From Streptococcus oralis (GTDB taxonomy: Bacteria; Bacillota; Bacilli; Lactobacillales; Streptococcaceae), in contig NZ_CP066059.1 in the NCBI RefSeq assembly GCF_016127915.1, forward strand, positions 1 through 64,000: a DNA stretch of 64,000 bases, read 5' to 3'. Below, one piece after another: positions 11,804 to 21,621 of the stretch (positions within the stretch are counted from its first letter, which is position 1; every line of letters starts with the position of its first letter). The notes under the pieces were generated by a model. That model made no database searches. It had not been told where the DNA came from and worked only from the letters and a program-made list of their open reading frames with translations. The position numbers and the translations under genes were made by a program.

Positions 11804-12601
11804 ATGGTCTCTTCAGAATTTATTTCAAAGATTGAATTTGCTTGCAAGAAGAAAGAAAGTCTTTATAGCCAAAGCAAGTTTAAGTATGCGATTCGTTCCA
11901 TGTTTGCAGGTGCTTTTCTGACATTTAGTACGGCTGCAGGTGCAGTTGGTGCTGACTTGATAAATAAAATCGCACCAGGCAGTGGTCGCTTCCTCTTCCC
12001 ATTCGTTTTTGCTTGGGGATTGGCCTACATTGTTTTCTTGAATGCTGAGCTGGTAACTTCAAATATGATGTTTTTGACAGCTGGTAGTTTCTTGAAAAAA
12101 ATTTCATGGAGAAAAACAGCTGAGATTTTACTTTACTGTACCTTGTTCAACCTTATCGGAGCTTTGATAGCAGGTTGGGGCTTTGCCCACTCAGCAGCCT
12201 ATGCAAATCTAACACATGATAGCTTCATTTCAGGGGTTGTAGAGATGAAGTTAGGCCGTTCCAATGAGCTAGTCTTGCTTGAAGGTATTTTAGCCAATAT
12301 CTTTGTAAACATTGCTATTCTTTCATTTGTTTTGGTGAAAGACGGTGGGGCTAAACTTTGGCTTGTTTTATCAGCAATTTACATGTTTGTATTCTTAACA
12401 AACGAACACATTGCTGCGAACTTTGCTTCTTTTGCGATTGTTAAGTTCAGTGTTGCAGCAGATTCAATTGCTAATTTTGACATACCTAATATTCTTCGTC
12501 ACTGGGGTGTAACCTTTGTCGGAAACTTTATCGGAGGAGGCCTCTTGATGGGCTTGCCTTACGCATTCCTTAATAAAAACGAAGATACTTATGTCGATTA
12601 A
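11804..12601 (+). CDS. formate/nitrite transporter (FNT) family channel
   Basis: This is a 265-residue membrane channel of the FocA/NirC/HSC family that passes small monovalent anions such as formate, lactate, nitrite or hydrosulfide. Six hydrophobic segments are visible. Family blocks include MFAGAFLTFSTAAGAV, LNAELVTSNMMFLTAG and LTNEHIAANFASFAI, and the last helix region is HWGVTFVGNFIGGGLLMG. It is monocistronic with its own promoter, a cre-like site and a terminator. In a mixed-acid fermenter the likely cargo is formate or lactate; this is inference. Confidence 0.88.
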   Translation: MVSSEFISKIEFACKKKESLYSQSKFKYAIRSMFAGAFLTFSTAAGAVGADLINKIAPGSGRFLFPFVFAWGLAYIVFLNAELVTSNMMFLTAGSFLKKISWRKTAEILLYCTLFNLIGALIAGWGFAHSAAYANLTHDSFISGVVEMKLGRSNELVLLEGILANIFVNIAILSFVLVKDGGAKLWLVLSAIYMFVFLTNEHIAANFASFAIVKFSVAADSIANFDIPNILRHWGVTFVGNFIGGGLLMGLPYAFLNKNEDTYVD

Positions 12602-12608
12602 AGAAATG

Positions 12609-12632
12609 AGCACGAGTGAATCGTGCTTTTTT
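12609..12632 (+). terminator. terminator of the formate/nitrite channel gene
   Basis: A 7-bp stem (AGCACGA / TCGTGCT) with a GTGAA loop is followed by six T. Confidence 0.85.
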
Positions 12633-12690
12633 GTTTGATGTGTAAGACTAGTCATAGTTGTTCCTTATATCAAAATATAGAAAAACGGTA

Positions 12691-12720
12691 TTGGAAAAGA
12701 CTAGCACAAGATGATACAAT
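12691..12720 (+). promoter_or_regulatory. promoter of the O-acetylhomoserine sulfhydrylase gene
   Basis: TTGGAA at 12691-12696, an 18-base spacer and TACAAT at 12715-12720, with TGA before the -10. Confidence 0.6.
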
Positions 12721-12751
12721 ATTCCTAATGAAGCTATTTGGAGGTCGTTAT

Positions 12752-14032
12752 ATGACTCGTGATTTTAAATTTGAAACCCTACAATTACATGCTGGGCAAG
12801 TAGTTGATCCAGCAACTAAGTCTCGTGCAGTACCGATTTATCAAACAACATCCTTCGTTTTTGATGACACGCAGGAAGGTGCAGATCTGTTTGCCTTGAG
12901 AAAACCAGGGAACATTTATACTCGTATTACCAATCCTACAACAGCGGCATTTGAAGAAAGAATCGCTGCTCTTGAAGGTGGTGTTGGAGCACTAGCGACA
13001 GCATCAGGTATGGCTGCTGTAACCTACACTATTTTGGCGCTTGCTCACGCAGGTGATCATGTGGTGGCTGCGTCAACTATTTATGGTGGGACCTTCAACC
13101 TCTTGAAAGAAACCCTTCCTCGTTATGGAATTACAACAACCTTTGTGGATGTGGATAATTTGGAGGAAGTAGAAGCAGCTATCAATGACAATACCAAGCT
13201 TGTCTTGATTGAAACCTTGGGGAATCCCTTGATTAACATTCCTGACTTGGAAAAATTGGCTGAGATTGCGCATAAACACCAGATTCCTCTCGTTTCTGAC
13301 AATACTTTTGCCACACCATATTTGATTAACGTCTTCTCTCACGGTGTAGATATTGCCATTCACTCTGCAACTAAATTTATCGGTGGGCATGGTACGACCA
13401 TTGGAGGAGTTATTGTCGATAGCGGTCGTTTTGACTGGGCAGCTTCAGGGAAGTTCCCACAATTTGTTGAGGAAGACCCAAGTTACCACAACTTGAGCTA
13501 TACTCGGGATGTGGGTGCAGCAGCCTTTATTATCGCTGTTCGTGTTCAATTGCTTCGTGATACAGGTGCTGCCTTGTCACCATTTAATGCCTTTCTCTTG
13601 CTCCAAGGGCTTGAAACTCTCTCTCTTCGTGTTGAACGTCACGTGCAAAATGCAGAGAAAATTGTTGATTTCCTTGTAAATCATCCTAAGGTAGAGAAGG
13701 TAAATTATCCAAAACTAGCTGACAGTCCATATCATGCCTTGGCTGAGAAGTATTTGCCAAAAGGTGTTGGTTCAATCTTTACCTTCCATGTCAAAGGTGG
13801 AGAGGCAGAAGCCCGCAAGGTGATTGATAATCTGGAAATCTTCTCTGACCTTGCAAACGTAGCAGATGCAAAATCTCTTGTTGTCCATCCTGCGACAACT
13901 ACTCACGGTCAGTTGTCAGAAAAAGACCTAGAAGCAGCAGGTGTCACACCAAACCAAATCCGCTTGTCTATCGGTCTTGAAAATGTAGAGGATTTGATTG
14001 AAGACTTGCGTTTGGCCTTGGAAAAAATTTAA
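12752..14032 (+). CDS. O-acetylhomoserine aminocarboxypropyltransferase / cysteine synthase (MetY type)
   Basis: This PLP enzyme makes homocysteine (or cysteine) from O-acetylhomoserine (or O-acetylserine) and sulfide. The protein is 426 residues, the MetY length. It has the Cys/Met-metabolism PLP fold: YQTTSFVFDDT, GNIYTRITNPT, ASGMAAV, and the PLP lysine in HSATKFIGGHGTTIGG. The ATG at 12752 follows GGAGG. A longer in-frame start at 12623 would lie upstream of this promoter and overlap the previous terminator, so it is rejected. No S-box or T-box leader was seen upstream. Confidence 0.93.
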   Translation: MTRDFKFETLQLHAGQVVDPATKSRAVPIYQTTSFVFDDTQEGADLFALRKPGNIYTRITNPTTAAFEERIAALEGGVGALATASGMAAVTYTILALAHAGDHVVAASTIYGGTFNLLKETLPRYGITTTFVDVDNLEEVEAAINDNTKLVLIETLGNPLINIPDLEKLAEIAHKHQIPLVSDNTFATPYLINVFSHGVDIAIHSATKFIGGHGTTIGGVIVDSGRFDWAASGKFPQFVEEDPSYHNLSYTRDVGAAAFIIAVRVQLLRDTGAALSPFNAFLLLQGLETLSLRVERHVQNAEKIVDFLVNHPKVEKVNYPKLADSPYHALAEKYLPKGVGSIFTFHVKGGEAEARKVIDNLEIFSDLANVADAKSLVVHPATTTHGQLSEKDLEAAGVTPNQIRLSIGLENVEDLIEDLRLALEKI

Positions 14033-14044
14033 AGTAACAGATAT

Positions 14045-14073
14045 AAACAGTGGGTTTCGACTCGCTGTTTTTG
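14045..14073 (+). terminator. probable terminator after the sulfhydrylase gene
   Basis: A 10-bp stem with two G-T pairs (AAACAGTGGG / CTCGCTGTTT) and a 6-base loop is followed by five T. Confidence 0.65.
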
Positions 14074-14126
14074 ATTTTCCCTCAGGCATGATATAATGGA
14101 TAAAGAAGTCTAGAAAGAGGAAAGTT

Positions 14127-15401
14127 ATGAACGAAATCAAATGTCCCAACTGTGGGGAAGTCTTTACAGTAAATGAAAGCCAGTATGCCGAACTCATATC
14201 TCAAGTGAGAACGACAGAGTTTGATAAGGAATTACACGATCGCATGAAGCAGGAGCTGGCCTTGGCTGAGCAGAAGGCTATGAATGAGCAACAGACTAAA
14301 CTGGCTCAGAAGGACCAAGAAATTGCGCAATTGCAGAGTCAAATCCAAAACTTTGATACAGAGAAAGAGTTAGCTAAGAAGGAAGTTGAGCAGACAAGTC
14401 ACCAGGCCTTATTAGCAAAGGACAAGGAAGTACAGGCCTTGGAAAACCAATTGGCTACCTTGCGTTTGGAGCATGAAAATCAACTGCAAAAGACCCTTTC
14501 TGACTTAGAAAAAGAACGGGATCAGGTTAAAAATCAGCTCCTCTTGCAGGAAAAGGAAAATGAGTTATCTTTGGCTTCTGTTAAGCAAAATTACGAAGCT
14601 CAGCTCAAGGCAGCTAGTGAACAGGTCGAGTTCTATAAGAATTTCAAAGCCCAACAATCCACAAAAGCTATCGGGGAAAGTTTGGAACAGTATGCAGAGA
14701 GTGAGTTTAACAAGGTTCGTAGTTTTGCCTTTCCAAATGCCTACTTTGAGAAGGATAACAAGGTCTCTGCGCGTGGATCTAAGGGAGACTTTATCTTCCG
14801 TGAATGTGATGAAAATGGAGTGGAAATTATTTCCATCATGTTTGAGATGAAAAACGAAGCGGATGGGACAGAGAAAAGGCACAAGAATGCGGCCTTCTAC
14901 AAGGAATTGGATAAGGACCGTCGGGAGAAGAACTGTGAGTATGCCGTTTTGGTGACCATGTTAGAAGCAGATAACGACTACTTTAACACAGGTATTGTTG
15001 ATGTAAGCCACGAGTATGAAAAGATGTATGTGGTTCGCCCTCAATTCTTTATTCAGTTGATTGGTCTCCTGCGAAATGCAGCGCTTAATTCACTTAAATA
15101 CAAGCAAGAGTTGGCCTTGGTTCGAGAGCAAAATATCGATATTACACATTTTGAGGAAGATTTGGATGCCTTTAAACTAGCCTTTGCCAAGAACTACAAT
15201 TCAGCTTCAACTAACTTTGGTAAAGCTATTGATGAAATTGACAAGGCCATCAAACGTATGGAGGAAGTCAAAAAGTTCCTAACCACATCTGAAAACCAAC
15301 TCCGCCTCGCTAATAACAAGTTGGAAGATGTTTCGGTTAAAAAATTGACCCGAAAAAATCCAACTATGAAAGCGAAGTTTGAAGCGCTGAAGGGCGAGTG
15401 A
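14127..15401 (+). CDS. DUF2130 domain protein with long coiled coil
   Basis: The protein is 424 residues. It opens with a zinc-ribbon-like pair (IKCPNCGEVFTVNE). A long coiled coil rich in Glu, Gln, Lys and Leu follows (about residues 35-180). The conserved DUF2130 domain (about 190-390) contains QYAESEFNKVRSFAFPNA, KGDFIFRE and IMFEMKNEADGT; the last looks like a PD-(D/E)XK nuclease core. This gives it a layout like RmuC, so a role in DNA metabolism is plausible but untested. The ATG follows AAAGAGGAAAG. The adjacent hydrolase starts 11 bases after its stop. Confidence 0.85.
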   Translation: MNEIKCPNCGEVFTVNESQYAELISQVRTTEFDKELHDRMKQELALAEQKAMNEQQTKLAQKDQEIAQLQSQIQNFDTEKELAKKEVEQTSHQALLAKDKEVQALENQLATLRLEHENQLQKTLSDLEKERDQVKNQLLLQEKENELSLASVKQNYEAQLKAASEQVEFYKNFKAQQSTKAIGESLEQYAESEFNKVRSFAFPNAYFEKDNKVSARGSKGDFIFRECDENGVEIISIMFEMKNEADGTEKRHKNAAFYKELDKDRREKNCEYAVLVTMLEADNDYFNTGIVDVSHEYEKMYVVRPQFFIQLIGLLRNAALNSLKYKQELALVREQNIDITHFEEDLDAFKLAFAKNYNSASTNFGKAIDEIDKAIKRMEEVKKFLTTSENQLRLANNKLEDVSVKKLTRKNPTMKAKFEALKGE

Positions 15402-15412
15402 GGAAGAAAATA

Positions 15413-16219
15413 ATGTTTTACTCTTCGAAAAATAAGGTCCTTCAACTAGATCAAAAACACATGGATTATGTGACCTTTGGTAAAGGAAAGAAGTCTCTTG
15501 TTATCATACCAGGGTTGGGGGATGGATTACAGACAGTTAAGGGCGTGGCTCAAATGCTAGCTTTAACTTACCGAGAATTTGCCAAGGTTTATAAAGTTTA
15601 TGTTTTTAGTCGCATCAATAAGTTGCCAGAAAATTATACAACACGAAATATGGCTGCTGATGTAGCGGAAGCTATGGATGTATTGAATTTAAAAAGTTCT
15701 GTCGTCATGGGGATTTCCCAAGGTGGTATGATTGCTCAATGGGTAGCTGTAGATTTTCCAGAAAAGGTTGAAAGTTTGATTTTGGCTGTTACTACTGCAA
15801 AACTAAGTGAGCTTGGTGGGGAGCGGATTAGACGCTGGCTAAGCCTGAGTCAAATAGGGACTTATAAAGAACTGATGGTTGATATTGCTAGTCACTCTTA
15901 CACAACTAAATCCTTCGGAAAATTCAAATACCTTTATCGAATAATGGGAATTTTTGGCCGTATTAAAGATAAACACCGCATTGCTATTCAGGCTGTATCT
16001 TGTTTGAAACACGATAGCCTAACCATTTTGGAAAAAATAAACTGTTCTACGCTAATCATTGGAGCAGAAAAGGATGATGTTCTAGGCGTAGAAGCTTCAC
16101 TTGAATTGCATCAGCATATCAAAGATAGCCAGCTCACTATTTTGCCAGAGTGCGGCCATGCACTTTATGAGCAGAATAAGGATTCCCAAAAGAGAGTTTT
16201 AGTATTTTTAGAAAGTTAA
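15413..16219 (+). CDS. alpha/beta hydrolase
   Basis: The protein is 268 residues with the alpha/beta-hydrolase fold. The oxyanion block is VIIPGLGDGLQTVKG, the nucleophile elbow is GISQGGM (Ser), and a late LPECGHALYE supplies the histidine. The substrate is unknown. The ATG at 15413 is chosen because GAGGAAG sits 7 bases upstream. An in-frame GTG at 15398 overlaps the DUF2130 gene and lacks a site of its own. It lies in one transcription unit between the DUF2130 gene and truB. Confidence 0.82.
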   Translation: MFYSSKNKVLQLDQKHMDYVTFGKGKKSLVIIPGLGDGLQTVKGVAQMLALTYREFAKVYKVYVFSRINKLPENYTTRNMAADVAEAMDVLNLKSSVVMGISQGGMIAQWVAVDFPEKVESLILAVTTAKLSELGGERIRRWLSLSQIGTYKELMVDIASHSYTTKSFGKFKYLYRIMGIFGRIKDKHRIAIQAVSCLKHDSLTILEKINCSTLIIGAEKDDVLGVEASLELHQHIKDSQLTILPECGHALYEQNKDSQKRVLVFLES

Positions 16220-16222
16220 TGA

Positions 16223-17101
16223 ATGAACGGTATTATCAACTTAAAAAAAGAAGCGGGGATGACTTCGCATGATGCGGTTTTTAAGCTGCGTAAGATTTTG
16301 GGGACAAAGAAAATCGGTCATGGTGGGACCTTGGATCCAGATGTGGTGGGTGTTTTGCCCATTGCGGTTGGCAAGGCGACCCGCATGGTCGAGTTTATGC
16401 AGGATGAGGGTAAGGTCTATGAGGGGGAAATCACTCTTGGTTATTCAACGACGACTGAGGATGCCAGCGGAGAAGTGGTCGCAGAGACACCCGTTTTGTC
16501 TCCCTTGGATGAAACCATTGTCGATGAAGCGATTGCGAGTCTGACCGGACCTATTACCCAGATTCCGCCTATGTATTCGGCTGTCAAGGTTAATGGTCGC
16601 AAGCTCTATGAGTATGCGCGTGCTGGTCAGGAAGTGGAGCGTCCAGAACGTCAGGTGACTATTTATCAATTTGAGCGGACAAGTCCGATTTCTTATGAGG
16701 ATCACCTCGTTCGATTCACTTTTCGTGTAAAATGCAGTAAGGGGACTTATATCCGTACCTTGTCTGTTGACTTGGGAGAGAAGCTTGGTTATGCGGCCCA
16801 TATGTCCCATTTGACTCGGACTAGTGCAGCAGGTTTACAACTGGAGGATGCTCTTACCTTGGACGAAATTGCTGAAAAAGTGGAGACTGGTCAGCTGGAC
16901 TTTCTCCATCCTTTAGAGATTGGGACAGGGGATCTTGTCAAAGTTTTCCTAAGTCCAGAAGAGGCTACAGAAGTGCGCTTTGGTCGTTTTATCGAGCTTG
17001 ATCAGTCGGATAAGGAATTGGCTGCCTTTGAAGGGGATAAGTTGCTAGCCATTCTAGAAAAAAGGGACAATTTCTACAAACCAAGAAAGGTTTTTAGCTA
17101 G
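16223..17101 (+). CDS. truB: tRNA pseudouridine(55) synthase TruB
   Basis: TruB converts U55 of the T-loop to pseudouridine in tRNAs. The protein is 292 residues. The catalytic aspartate is in [43 protein letters not shown] and [13 protein letters not shown] are the other family motifs. The start lies 4 bases after the stop of the hydrolase and has only a weak ribosome site, so coupling is likely. In many Firmicutes truB and ribF are neighbours; here ribF is about 26 kb away. Confidence 0.96.
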   Translation: MNGIINLKKEAGMTSHDAVFKLRKILGTKKIGHGGTLDPDVVGVLPIAVGKATRMVEFMQDEGKVYEGEITLGYSTTTEDASGEVVAETPVLSPLDETIVDEAIASLTGPITQIPPMYSAVKVNGRKLYEYARAGQEVERPERQVTIYQFERTSPISYEDHLVRFTFRVKCSKGTYIRTLSVDLGEKLGYAAHMSHLTRTSAAGLQLEDALTLDEIAEKVETGQLDFLHPLEIGTGDLVKVFLSPEEATEVRFGRFIELDQSDKELAAFEGDKLLAILEKRDNFYKPRKVFS

Positions 17102-17179
17102 TTTAACTGGAGTGTGGGGATAGATTTGTGTTTCCCCTAGACTACCCAAATCAGACTATAAATTTTGAAAAAAATATGA

Positions 17180-17185
17180 TAGAAT
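17180..17185 (+). promoter_or_regulatory. -10 element of udk
   Basis: TGATAGAAT (extended -10), 30 bases before the udk start codon. Confidence 0.5.
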
Positions 17186-17214
17186 AGACGACAGATAAAA
17201 AAACGGAGGATAGC

Positions 17215-17853
17215 ATGCAAAATAGACCAATCATTATCGGAGTGACAGGTGGTTCTGGTGGTGGTAAGACCAGTGTTTCAAGAGCCATTTTATCTCACTT
17301 TCCTGATGAAAAGATTTCCATGATTGAGCATGATTCATACTACAAGGATCAGTCTCACTTGACTTTTGAAGAGCGTGTCAAAACCAACTACGACCATCCA
17401 TTTGCCTTTGATACAGATTTGATGATTGAGCAGATTAAGGAATTGTTGGCAGGGCGCCCGGTGGACATCCCGACTTATGACTATACAGAGCACACACGGA
17501 GTAGCAAGACCTATCGTCAGGAGCCTCAGGATGTCTTTATCGTTGAGGGGATTCTGGTCTTGGAGGACAAGCGTCTGCGAGATTTGATGGATATCAAGAT
17601 TTTTGTGGATACAGATGATGATGTGCGCATTATTCGTCGTATCAAGCGTGATATGGAGGAGCGTGGCCGTAGTCTGGATAGCGTTATTGATCAGTATTTG
17701 GGTGTGGTCAAACCCATGTATCACCAGTTCATTGAGCCGACAAAGCGCTATGCGGATATCGTCATTCCTGAGGGAGTCAGCAATACCGTTGCTATCGACC
17801 TTTTGACGACAAAAATTGCAAAAATTTTGGAAGAAGCACGAAACAGCAAATAA
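17215..17853 (+). CDS. udk: uridine/cytidine kinase
   Basis: Udk phosphorylates uridine and cytidine for pyrimidine salvage. The 212-residue protein has the P-loop [16 protein letters not shown] at the N-terminus, [11 protein letters not shown], the FDTDLM and [11 protein letters not shown] substrate-binding segments, and [17 protein letters not shown] (lid region). GGAGG precedes the ATG. It is monocistronic between truB and a terminator. Confidence 0.96.
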   Translation: MQNRPIIIGVTGGSGGGKTSVSRAILSHFPDEKISMIEHDSYYKDQSHLTFEERVKTNYDHPFAFDTDLMIEQIKELLAGRPVDIPTYDYTEHTRSSKTYRQEPQDVFIVEGILVLEDKRLRDLMDIKIFVDTDDDVRIIRRIKRDMEERGRSLDSVIDQYLGVVKPMYHQFIEPTKRYADIVIPEGVSNTVAIDLLTTKIAKILEEARNSK

Positions 17854-17860
17854 TCAGATG

Positions 17861-17884
17861 AGGAGGCAATGCCTCCTTTTTCTA
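17861..17884 (+). terminator. terminator of udk
   Basis: The inverted repeat AGGAGGCA / TGCCTCCT is followed by a T-rich tail. Confidence 0.8.
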
Positions 17885-17935
17885 TTTTTCCTTTAGTTTC
17901 AGTATGAAAAAGGTGATTTTTAAGCATGTTTTTGG

Positions 17936-17941
17936 TATAAT
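17936..17941 (+). promoter_or_regulatory. -10 element of the xseA operon
   Basis: TATAAT about 40 bases before the xseA start codon; the -35 match is weak. Confidence 0.5.
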
Positions 17942-17981
17942 AATACCCATGGAAAAGCAAGAAAATGAATAGTAGGTGGAG

Positions 17982-19322
17982 ATGGAAAAGTATTTATCGG
18001 TAACAACTTTGACCAAGTATCTGAAAATGAAATTCGATAAAGACCCTTACTTGGAGCGGGTCTATTTAACTGGTCAAGTTTCCAACTTTCGTAAACGACC
18101 TACTCACCAATATTTCTCCCTAAAAGATGACTATGCGGTTATTCAAGCGACCATCTGGTCTGGGATTTATCAGAAATTAGGTTTCGACCTGGAAGAGGGG
18201 ATGAAAATCAATGTAATAGGGCGTGTGCAGGTCTATGAACCCAGCGGGAGCTACTCTATCATCATTGAAAAAGCTGAGCCTGATGGAGTCGGGGCGCTTG
18301 CGATTCAGTTTGAACAACTTAAGAAAAAATTGACGGAAGAAGGTCTATTTCAAGAGAGATTCAAGCAACCTCTTCCCCAGTTTGCTAAGCGAATCGGTGT
18401 GGTAACCAGTCGCAGTGGAGCTGTTATTCGAGATATCATCACGACCGTCAGCAGACGCTTTCCAGGTGTTGATATCCTTCTCTATCCGACAAAAGTACAA
18501 GGTGATGGAGCTGAGGAGGAAATTGCTCGAAATATTGCGCGTGCCAATCAACGTGAGGACCTAGATGTTCTCATCATTGGTCGTGGTGGTGGTTCCATCG
18601 AGGATCTCTGGGCCTTTAACGAAGAAATTGTGGTACGAGCTATTTTTGAATCTCGTTTGCCCGTCATCTCTAGTGTTGGTCATGAGACGGATGTGACCTT
18701 GGCGGATTTTGTGGCAGATAGACGGGCTGCAACGCCAACAGCTGCTGCTGAACTGGCAACACCTGTAACCAAGTTGGATCTCTTGACCCATTTGCAAAAT
18801 CAAGAAAAACGGATGGCAACAGCAGTCCGAAATGTCCTATCTAAGAAACAAGAAGCTCTGAAAAAATGCAGTCAGTCAGTTATCTTTAGACAGCCAGAAC
18901 GCTTGTATGATGGCTATTTGCAACGCTTGGACCAACTGCAACTACGCTTAAAACAAAGTCTACGAACACGGATTTCTGATAACAAACAGCTAGTCCAAGC
19001 AAGGACGCATCAATTGGTCCAACTATCACCTATTACCAAAATCCAACGCTATCAAGACCGGCTTGGTCAGTTGGATAAGCTCTTACGTAGCCAAATGGCT
19101 CTTGTTTATGATGCTAAAGTTGCTGAAGTGAAGCGACTTTCAGAAGCTCTGCTGATGTTGGATACCAGTCGAATCGTGGCGCGTGGATATGCTATTGTCA
19201 AAAAAGAAGAGTCCGTAGTCGATTCTGTTGAGATGTTGAAGAAAAAAGACCAAGTAACGCTTTTGATGCGAGATGGTCAAGTAGAATTAGAGGTTAAAGA
19301 TGTCAAAACAAAAGAAATTTGA
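17982..19322 (+). CDS. xseA: exodeoxyribonuclease VII large subunit
   Basis: XseA with XseB degrades single-stranded DNA to short oligonucleotides. The protein is 446 residues. An N-terminal OB fold ([18 protein letters not shown]) is followed by the catalytic core with [51 protein letters not shown], and a long C-terminal coiled coil. The ATG at 17982 gives the standard [15 protein letters not shown] start. The purine-rich AGGTGGAG just before it is unusually close, so initiation may be inefficient; an in-frame GTG at 17976 is the only alternative. First gene of xseA-xseB-ispA/tlyA-argR-recN. Confidence 0.95.
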   Translation: MEKYLSVTTLTKYLKMKFDKDPYLERVYLTGQVSNFRKRPTHQYFSLKDDYAVIQATIWSGIYQKLGFDLEEGMKINVIGRVQVYEPSGSYSIIIEKAEPDGVGALAIQFEQLKKKLTEEGLFQERFKQPLPQFAKRIGVVTSRSGAVIRDIITTVSRRFPGVDILLYPTKVQGDGAEEEIARNIARANQREDLDVLIIGRGGGSIEDLWAFNEEIVVRAIFESRLPVISSVGHETDVTLADFVADRRAATPTAAAELATPVTKLDLLTHLQNQEKRMATAVRNVLSKKQEALKKCSQSVIFRQPERLYDGYLQRLDQLQLRLKQSLRTRISDNKQLVQARTHQLVQLSPITKIQRYQDRLGQLDKLLRSQMALVYDAKVAEVKRLSEALLMLDTSRIVARGYAIVKKEESVVDSVEMLKKKDQVTLLMRDGQVELEVKDVKTKEI

Positions 19323-19512
19323 GGAAAATCTAGCAGAACTGGAGACCATTGTCCAAAGTTTAGAAAATGGTGAAATCGCTCTGGAAGATGCAATTGCTGC
19401 TTTTCAAAAGGGTATGGTCTTGTCAAAAGAGCTCCAAGCGACGCTGGACAAGGCTGAAAAAACCTTGGTCAAGGTCATGCAAGAAGACGGAACAGAAAGT
19501 GATTTTGAATGA
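19300..19512 (+). CDS. xseB: exodeoxyribonuclease VII small subunit
   Basis: The 70-residue XseB subunit is needed for stable, active exonuclease VII. It has the expected two-helix pattern: [26 protein letters not shown], then a second helix ending [17 protein letters not shown]. It overlaps the xseA 3' end by 23 bases, and its own stop overlaps the next start (ATGA), so the genes are translated as a coupled set. Confidence 0.94.
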   Translation: MSKQKKFEENLAELETIVQSLENGEIALEDAIAAFQKGMVLSKELQATLDKAEKTLVKVMQEDGTESDFE

Positions 19513-21191
19513 AGAAGCAAGAAAAATTAGCTCTTGTCGAGTCTGCCTTGGAAGATTTTTATGGAGACCAGCAGTTTGCCTCTAGTTTGCGAGAGTCCGT
19601 TCTCTATTCCATTCATGCTGGTGGCAAGCGTATCCGGCCTTTTCTCTTGCTAGAAGTTCTGGAAGCCTTGCAAGTCGCTATTAAACCAGCACACGCGCAG
19701 GTGGCCGCGGCCTTGGAAATGATTCATACAGGGAGCTTGATTCACGATGACCTTCCTGCCATGGATGATGATGATTACCGTCGGGGACGTTTAACTAATC
19801 ATAAGAAATTTGGCGAAGCGATGGCAATATTGGCAGGAGATGCTTTGTTCCTAGATCCCTATGCCTTAATAGCGCAGGCAGATTTGCCCAGTCAGATCAA
19901 GGTGGACTTGATTGCCAACTTATCCCTTGCCTCAGGAAGTCTAGGCATGGTAGCAGGTCAGGTTTTAGATATGGAAGGCGAACACCAGCATTTGTCCTTG
20001 GAAGAACTTCAGACGATTCATGCCAATAAGACTGGAAAATTGCTAGCTTATCCCTTTCAAGCAGCTGCTATCATAGCAGAATTAGCGCCTGAAATCCAAG
20101 CAAAACTGAAAACGGTTGGTGAATTGATTGGGCTGGCCTTTCAAGTTCGAGATGATGTGCTGGATGTGACAGCTAGTTTTGAGGAAATCGGCAAGACTCC
20201 ACAAAAGGATTTGCAGGCTGAAAAATCAACCTATCCAGCCTTGTTGGGCTTGGAGGAGGCGACTGCCTTTTGTAACCAAACTCTGGATCAAGCCAAGGCT
20301 AAATTAGAAGAAATTGCCCAGCAAGTCAGCTTTGAAACAGCGCCGATTGTGAAAGTAGTAGAAAGTTTGAGAATCATGGCTAAGGAAAGAGTGGATGTAC
20401 TAGCTTATAAACAGGGCTTGTTTGAAACACGAGAACAGGCTAAACGCGGTGTCATGGCTGGTCTAGTTGTAGCAGTCCTCAATGGGGAGCGTTTTGACAA
20501 GCCAGGAGAGAAAATCCCAGATGACACTGAGCTAAAACTCAAGGGTGAAAAACTCAAGTATGTTAGCCGTGGTGGTTTGAAATTAGAAAAAGCCTTGCAG
20601 GTCTTTGGGTTGTCAGTTGATGGAGCGACCACGATTGATATCGGTGCTTCCACTGGAGGATTTACTGACGTCATGTTGCAAAATGGTGCTGAGTTAGTCT
20701 TTGCAGTTGATGTTGGTACCAATCAGTTGGCTTGGAAATTGCGTCAAGACCCACGGGTTGTCAGCATGGAGCAGTTTAATTTTCGTTATGCTGAAAAGAC
20801 TGATTTTGAGCAGGAACCGAGCTTTGCCAGTATTGATGTGAGTTTCATTTCCCTCAGTCTGATTTTGCCTGCCTTGCACCGTGTCTTGGCTGATCAAGGT
20901 CAGGTTGTGGCTCTGGTTAAGCCGCAGTTTGAGGCTGGTCGTGAGCAAATTGGAAAGAATGGAATCATTCGAGATGCCAAGGTTCATCAAACTGTCCTTG
21001 AATCTGTCACTGCTATGGCAGTTAAGCAAGGTTTTTCAGTGCTTGGATTAGACTATTCACCAATCCAAGGTGGACATGGAAACATCGAATTTCTGGCATA
21101 TTTGAAAAAGGAAGAGGGAGCAAGTAACCAAGTTGCTCCTGAAATAGAAAAAGTTGTAGAGAGAGCACATAGAGAATTTAAAGATGAATAA
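19509..21191 (+). CDS. fused polyprenyl (farnesyl) diphosphate synthase IspA + TlyA-type rRNA methyltransferase
   Basis: One open frame of 560 residues holds two proteins that are normally separate. Residues 1-289 are an IspA-type prenyl synthase, making C15 isoprenoid for undecaprenyl phosphate. It has the first aspartate motif [10 protein letters not shown] and the second DDVLDV. Residues 290-560 (271 residues, starting [15 protein letters not shown] at base 20376) are a full-length TlyA: an N-terminal S4-like RNA-binding domain, then a SAM methyltransferase ([33 protein letters not shown]). TlyA proteins 2'-O-methylate rRNA. The joint reads [11 protein letters not shown] with no linker. 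An internal start at 20376 could also give free TlyA. A one-base deletion in formerly overlapping genes, or a sequence error, is the simplest origin. Confidence 0.88.
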   Translation: MKKQEKLALVESALEDFYGDQQFASSLRESVLYSIHAGGKRIRPFLLLEVLEALQVAIKPAHAQVAAALEMIHTGSLIHDDLPAMDDDDYRRGRLTNHKKFGEAMAILAGDALFLDPYALIAQADLPSQIKVDLIANLSLASGSLGMVAGQVLDMEGEHQHLSLEELQTIHANKTGKLLAYPFQAAAIIAELAPEIQAKLKTVGELIGLAFQVRDDVLDVTASFEEIGKTPQKDLQAEKSTYPALLGLEEATAFCNQTLDQAKAKLEEIAQQVSFETAPIVKVVESLRIMAKERVDVLAYKQGLFETREQAKRGVMAGLVVAVLNGERFDKPGEKIPDDTELKLKGEKLKYVSRGGLKLEKALQVFGLSVDGATTIDIGASTGGFTDVMLQNGAELVFAVDVGTNQLAWKLRQDPRVVSMEQFNFRYAEKTDFEQEPSFASIDVSFISLSLILPALHRVLADQGQVVALVKPQFEAGREQIGKNGIIRDAKVHQTVLESVTAMAVKQGFSVLGLDYSPIQGGHGNIEFLAYLKKEEGASNQVAPEIEKVVERAHREFKDE

Positions 21192-21615
21192 AAAAGAGAG
21201 ACTTGAAAAAATTAGAAGATTTGTTACGGATTATCAAATCGGGACTCAGGAAGAAATCGTTGAGCATTTGAAGGAAGCAGGTATTTCTGCTACGCAAGCA
21301 ACTGTCTCAAGGGACATCAAGGAGCTTGGGATTGTTAAAATTCCTTTGAAGAACAACACCTATATCTATGAGTTGCCAAAATCAATCGTCAAAAGTTTGC
21401 AGTTGGCTGAGGACAATATTGTGAGTTCTGAGTTAATGGGAAATATGATCAACCTTGCTGTCATTCCTGGAAATACTATTTTTGTGAAGAGTCAGTTGGT
21501 TGAGGCATTCTCTGAACAGATTTTTAGCTGTCTAGCTGATGATGATTCTATCTTAATTGTAGCTAGAACAGCAGAGGCAGCTGAAGAAATTGTTGAACAA
21601 GTCAAAAAATGGTAG
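21184..21615 (+). CDS. argR: ArgR family transcriptional regulator
   Basis: This is an arginine-responsive regulator (ArgR/AhrC type). The 143-residue protein has an N-terminal winged helix (ISATQATVSRDIKELGI) and a C-terminal arginine-binding oligomer domain (GNTIFVKSQLVEAF, DDDSILIVARTAEAAEEI). It lies in the usual place before recN. Its start overlaps the end of the ispA-tlyA frame by 8 bases. Streptococci often carry more than one ArgR-like protein, so which arginine genes this one controls is open. Confidence 0.92.
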   Translation: MNKKERLEKIRRFVTDYQIGTQEEIVEHLKEAGISATQATVSRDIKELGIVKIPLKNNTYIYELPKSIVKSLQLAEDNIVSSELMGNMINLAVIPGNTIFVKSQLVEAFSEQIFSCLADDDSILIVARTAEAAEEIVEQVKKW

Positions 21616-21621
21616 GTCAGT

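Noticed and set aside
12623..12751. Longer N-terminus for the O-acetylhomoserine sulfhydrylase
   Set aside because: It would start inside the previous terminator and upstream of the promoter; GGAGG clearly marks ATG 12752.
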